Source: Chloroflexota bacterium
GTDB lineage: Bacteria; Chloroflexota; Anaerolineae; Fen-1058
NCBI GenBank assembly: GCA_016219235.1
Contig: JACRBO010000518.1
Coordinates: forward strand, 1 to 8,507
DNA: 8,507 nucleotides
Direction of reading: 5' to 3'
The stretch's first letter is position 1. Each line of letters opens with the position of its first letter. Under the pieces are notes generated by a model. That model was not told the origin of the DNA, searched no databases, and saw only the letters and a list, made by a program, of their open reading frames with translations. The position numbers were made by a program, and so were the translations under genes. Shown here piece by piece: positions 6,629-8,507 of this stretch.

Positions 6629-8507
6629 ATGAAGCGTTTTACGCTGGTTCACTATTGGCCTTTCGTCACACTCGTCACTGTGCCGACGATGCTGTTGCTG
6701 CCCGTCGTGCTGGGCGGCGTGTTGTACTGGGGCGTGCCGCTGATGCAGTTCTATCCGTGGCAGAAACTAGCGGCAGAGATGTGGCGCGCGGGTCAACTGC
6801 CGCTGTGGAATCCGCTGGCCGGCAGTGGGGCGCCCCTCGCGGCGAATTTGCAGACAGGCACGTTTTATCCGTTGAACTGCCTGTATCTGATCTTGCCCAC
6901 CGAATTCGCGCTGGGCTATACAGCGCTGCTGCACGTGATCCTGGCGGGCGTGTTCATGTATGCGTATCTGCGAACGCTGAAACTCTCGACGTTTGCGGCG
7001 ACGCTGGGCGCGCTGGCGTTTCAGCTCAACGGTTTCTTGATCGCGCGACTGGGCTTTATGAGCATCACGGTGACGCTGCCGTGGCTGGCGGCGTGGTTGT
7101 GGCGGGCAGAGAAGTTGGTGATCAGGGATCAGGGATCAGGGATCAGGGACGCCACCGCACGCAACACGCAACACGCAATACGCAATACGCTCTGGCTGGC
7201 ACTGGCGATTGGCCTGGGCGTGCTGGCCGGGCACGCCCAGACGGCGGTGTATGGCCTGGTCCTGGTAGGCGCGTATGTTGTCTGGCGGGCGCTAAACCCC
7301 CACCCTAACCCTCCCCCGTTCGCAACAGCAACGAACAGGGGCGGGGATTGGTCGCCCCGTCACCATGTCCCCCTGTCATTAGCGGGATTCGCAGTTGCTA
7401 TCATGATTGGCCTGGGCCTGGCCGCGATTCAACTGCTGCCGGCGGCTGAACTGACGCGCGAATCGCAACGGGCGGGCGGGCTGGAATCGATCAAGGTGCT
7501 GACACATTCGTATTGGCCGCCGCGCTTGCTGACACTGCTCTCCCCCGATTTCTTTGGCACGCCCGGCCCGGCGCAGAACAATTTCTGGGGCTACGACAAC
7601 TACTGGGAGAACGCGGCGTACATCGGCTTGCTGCCGTTGTTGTTGGCGATGTGGTCAATCGGTCAATCGGTCAATCGGTTAATCGGTCGATTGGTCAATC
7701 GGTCAATCGGTCGATCGGTTGACCAGTTACCAGTAACCAATTACCAGTTACCAATCACCGATCGCCAATCACTGATCAACTTCTTCACCCTAAGCGCGCT
7801 CATTTCGTTGGTGTTGGCTTTTGGCTGGTTCACGCCGATCTATGTGTTCTTGTACGAAAACGTGCCCGGCTTCGATTTGTTTCAAGGCCCGGCACGCTGG
7901 CTGGTCGTAACGATTCCGGCGCTGTGCGGATTGGCGGCGCTGGGTGCGCAGCGCTGGCTTGAGCAGGGTTTCTCGCGGCGCGCGGCCAACCGATTGATCT
8001 TGCTGGGTTTGGCGGTGGCGCTGGCGGGTGGGGCGGCGTTGGTTGCATTGAGCGGACGGGTGGTGACATTTGGCCCGGCCACAGTGCGGTTGGGTGTGTT
8101 GCTAGGGGTGAGCGGCTGGTTGTTCAGACTGCGCGTTCGCGATCGCAAACCGATGTTGATCGTGGTCGGCGTGGTTGCGATTGATCTGATCAGCGCGCAC
8201 TTTGCGTTAAACCCGACACTGCCTGCCGAGGTGTATCACGCGCCGAACCCGGCAGCAGAAGCGATCAAGGCCGACGGGCTGAGCGGGCGCACGTTTTATT
8301 TTGAGGCCGACGAAAGTGCATTGAAGTTTGGCAAGTATCTGGCGACCGATAACAAGTTCATCGGTTACGGGCCGAACGATCTGGGCTACTGGCTGAACTT
8401 TCGTCAGACGCTGCTGCCTAACCTCGCGATGATCGATGGCGTGCCGTCGGCTAATAACTTCGATTCATTGCTCATCGGGCGGTATCAGACTTTGCTCGAT
8501 CAGATCA
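6629..8507 (+). CDS. YfhO-family membrane protein, copy B2 (partial at 3' end)
   Basis: 626 codons are open from ATG 6629 to the right edge with no stop. Helix 1 (about 11-33) is followed by the YfhO outer loop: FYPW (41-44), LPLWNP (57-62), G-x-G-x-PL (65-70) and TFYPLN (78-83). Further landmarks shared with B1 are 'GHAQTAVYG', 'SPDFFGTPG', YWENAAYIGLLPL, and PGFDLFQGPARW. The window ends in the soluble domain at 'DGVPSANNFDSLLIGRY'. Family members are usually 700-900 residues, so 100-250 codons are missing. There is no start codon upstream in frame after the A2 stop. Three loops predicted cytosolic are swollen by repeats at residues 164-188, 224-241 and 343-384. I followed every codon through them and found no stop. 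The expected role is as for B1; a recent duplicate with altered specificity is inferred. Confidence 0.88.
   Translation, partial: MKRFTLVHYWPFVTLVTVPTMLLLPVVLGGVLYWGVPLMQFYPWQKLAAEMWRAGQLPLWNPLAGSGAPLAANLQTGTFYPLNCLYLILPTEFALGYTALLHVILAGVFMYAYLRTLKLSTFAATLGALAFQLNGFLIARLGFMSITVTLPWLAAWLWRAEKLVIRDQGSGIRDATARNTQHAIRNTLWLALAIGLGVLAGHAQTAVYGLVLVGAYVVWRALNPHPNPPPFATATNRGGDWSPRHHVPLSLAGFAVAIMIGLGLAAIQLLPAAELTRESQRAGGLESIKVLTHSYWPPRLLTLLSPDFFGTPGPAQNNFWGYDNYWENAAYIGLLPLLLAMWSIGQSVNRLIGRLVNRSIGRSVDQLPVTNYQLPITDRQSLINFFTLSALISLVLAFGWFTPIYVFLYENVPGFDLFQGPARWLVVTIPALCGLAALGAQRWLEQGFSRRAANRLILLGLAVALAGGAALVALSGRVVTFGPATVRLGVLLGVSGWLFRLRVRDRKPMLIVVGVVAIDLISAHFALNPTLPAEVYHAPNPAAEAIKADGLSGRTFYFEADESALKFGKYLATDNKFIGYGPNDLGYWLNFRQTLLPNLAMIDGVPSANNFDSLLIGRYQTLLDQI
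7120..7147 (+). repeat. Tandem array of four 7-base GATCAGG units in B2
   Basis: Four exact GATCAGG copies follow one another and end with GAC. Because 7 is not a multiple of 3, each copy is read in a different phase, giving VIRDQGSGIRD. The total insertion, with the next array, leaves the gene in frame. It lies in the first loop after the GWLP-like helix, the same place as the palindrome in B1. Confidence 0.9.
7159..7190 (+). repeat. Second 7-base array (ACGCAAC/ACGCAAT) in B2
   Basis: Four 7-base units, ACGCAAC twice and ACGCAAT twice, then a partial ACGC. It encodes RNTQHAIRNT. It starts 11 bases after the GATCAGG array, so two unrelated heptad arrays share one protein loop. Confidence 0.88.
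7298..7348 (+). repeat. Second copy of the CCCTCCCCC palindrome, in B2
   Basis: The left arm CCCTCCCCCGTTCGC (7309-7323) is identical to that in B1. The right arm carries CGAACAGGGG (7332-7341) followed by CGGGG. The loop is only 8 bases (AACAGCAA) against 34 in B1. It encodes NPHPNPPPFATATNRGG at residues 224-240, in frame, in a loop between helices. An upstream ACCCCCACCCTAA extends the left arm. Confidence 0.85.
7655..7780 (+). repeat. 8-base/7-base palindromic repeat array in B2
   Basis: Eight consecutive 8-base units at 7655-7718 are TCAATCGG or close variants (five exact). They then switch to 7-base units of the TTACCAG/TTACCAA type (7727-7754), which carry the complementary words, so the array is an imperfect inverted repeat. 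It encodes IGQSVNRLIGRLVNRSIG followed by a VTNYQLPIT-type segment at residues 343-384, with no stop. Its word AATCGGTCGATTGGT (7681-7695) is identical to 287-301, and both arrays finish with ACTGATCAAC, so they belong to one family. Confidence 0.9.

Noticed and set aside
6316..7308. Plus-strand open frame of 330 codons spanning the A2-B2 junction
   Set aside because: It reads the ACGAAG and heptad repeats in the wrong phase (NHEAHEEHEE) and starts inside A2. The B2 frame has consistent YfhO motifs through the same region.
7513..7722. Small plus-strand open frame carrying NRSIGQSVNRSIG-type repeats
   Set aside because: It is the 8-mer array read in another phase; the B2 frame runs continuously through it.

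Overview
The window (roughly 60% GC by eye) looks like accessory chromosome from a free-living bacterium, most plausibly a Chloroflexota (Anaerolineae/Chloroflexia-type) genome. That assignment rests on recalled protein style: a membrane-anchored NTPase-like N-terminus, large YfhO/GT-C membrane proteins in tandem, and low-complexity repeats inside genes. No marker gene is present to prove it.

Layout. On the minus strand lie the first 89 codons of a membrane-anchored protein (1-268, running off the left edge) and, upstream of it, a coiled-coil C4 zinc-ribbon protein (412-1113). A palindromic short-repeat cluster (287-413) separates them. A divergent promoter region (1114-1255) holds a consensus -10 for the zinc-ribbon gene, an inverted repeat between its -10 and -35, and an extended -10 so close to the next start codon that the plus-strand message is probably leaderless. 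On the plus strand follows an operon of four large integral membrane proteins in the order A1 (1256-2782), B1 (2782-4977), A2 (4974-6599), B2 (6629 to beyond 8507). The first two junctions overlap (TGATG, ATGA) and the third is a 29-base spacer. A1 and A2 are paralogues of a GT-C-like glycosyltransferase type. B1 and B2 are paralogues in the YfhO family. The operon is therefore an A-B-A-B tandem arrangement, probably acting in export or decoration of surface glycans from lipid-linked sugars; substrates cannot be read from the sequence.

The most unusual feature is the load of short interspersed repeats inside the operon, all in frame and free of stop codons. They are a CCCTCCCCC-armed palindrome (once in B1, once in B2), a 12-mer tandem array (B1), an NPNSEARNPK-encoding element (A2), two adjacent 7-mer arrays (B2), and an 8-mer/7-mer palindromic array (B2) related to the intergenic repeat at 287-413. 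Another repeat fills the A2-B2 spacer and runs into the B2 start. All coding insertions fall in loops predicted to be cytosolic, and B1 and B2 carry unrelated repeats at the same two loops. This points to repeat elements accumulating at tolerated sites in membrane proteins.
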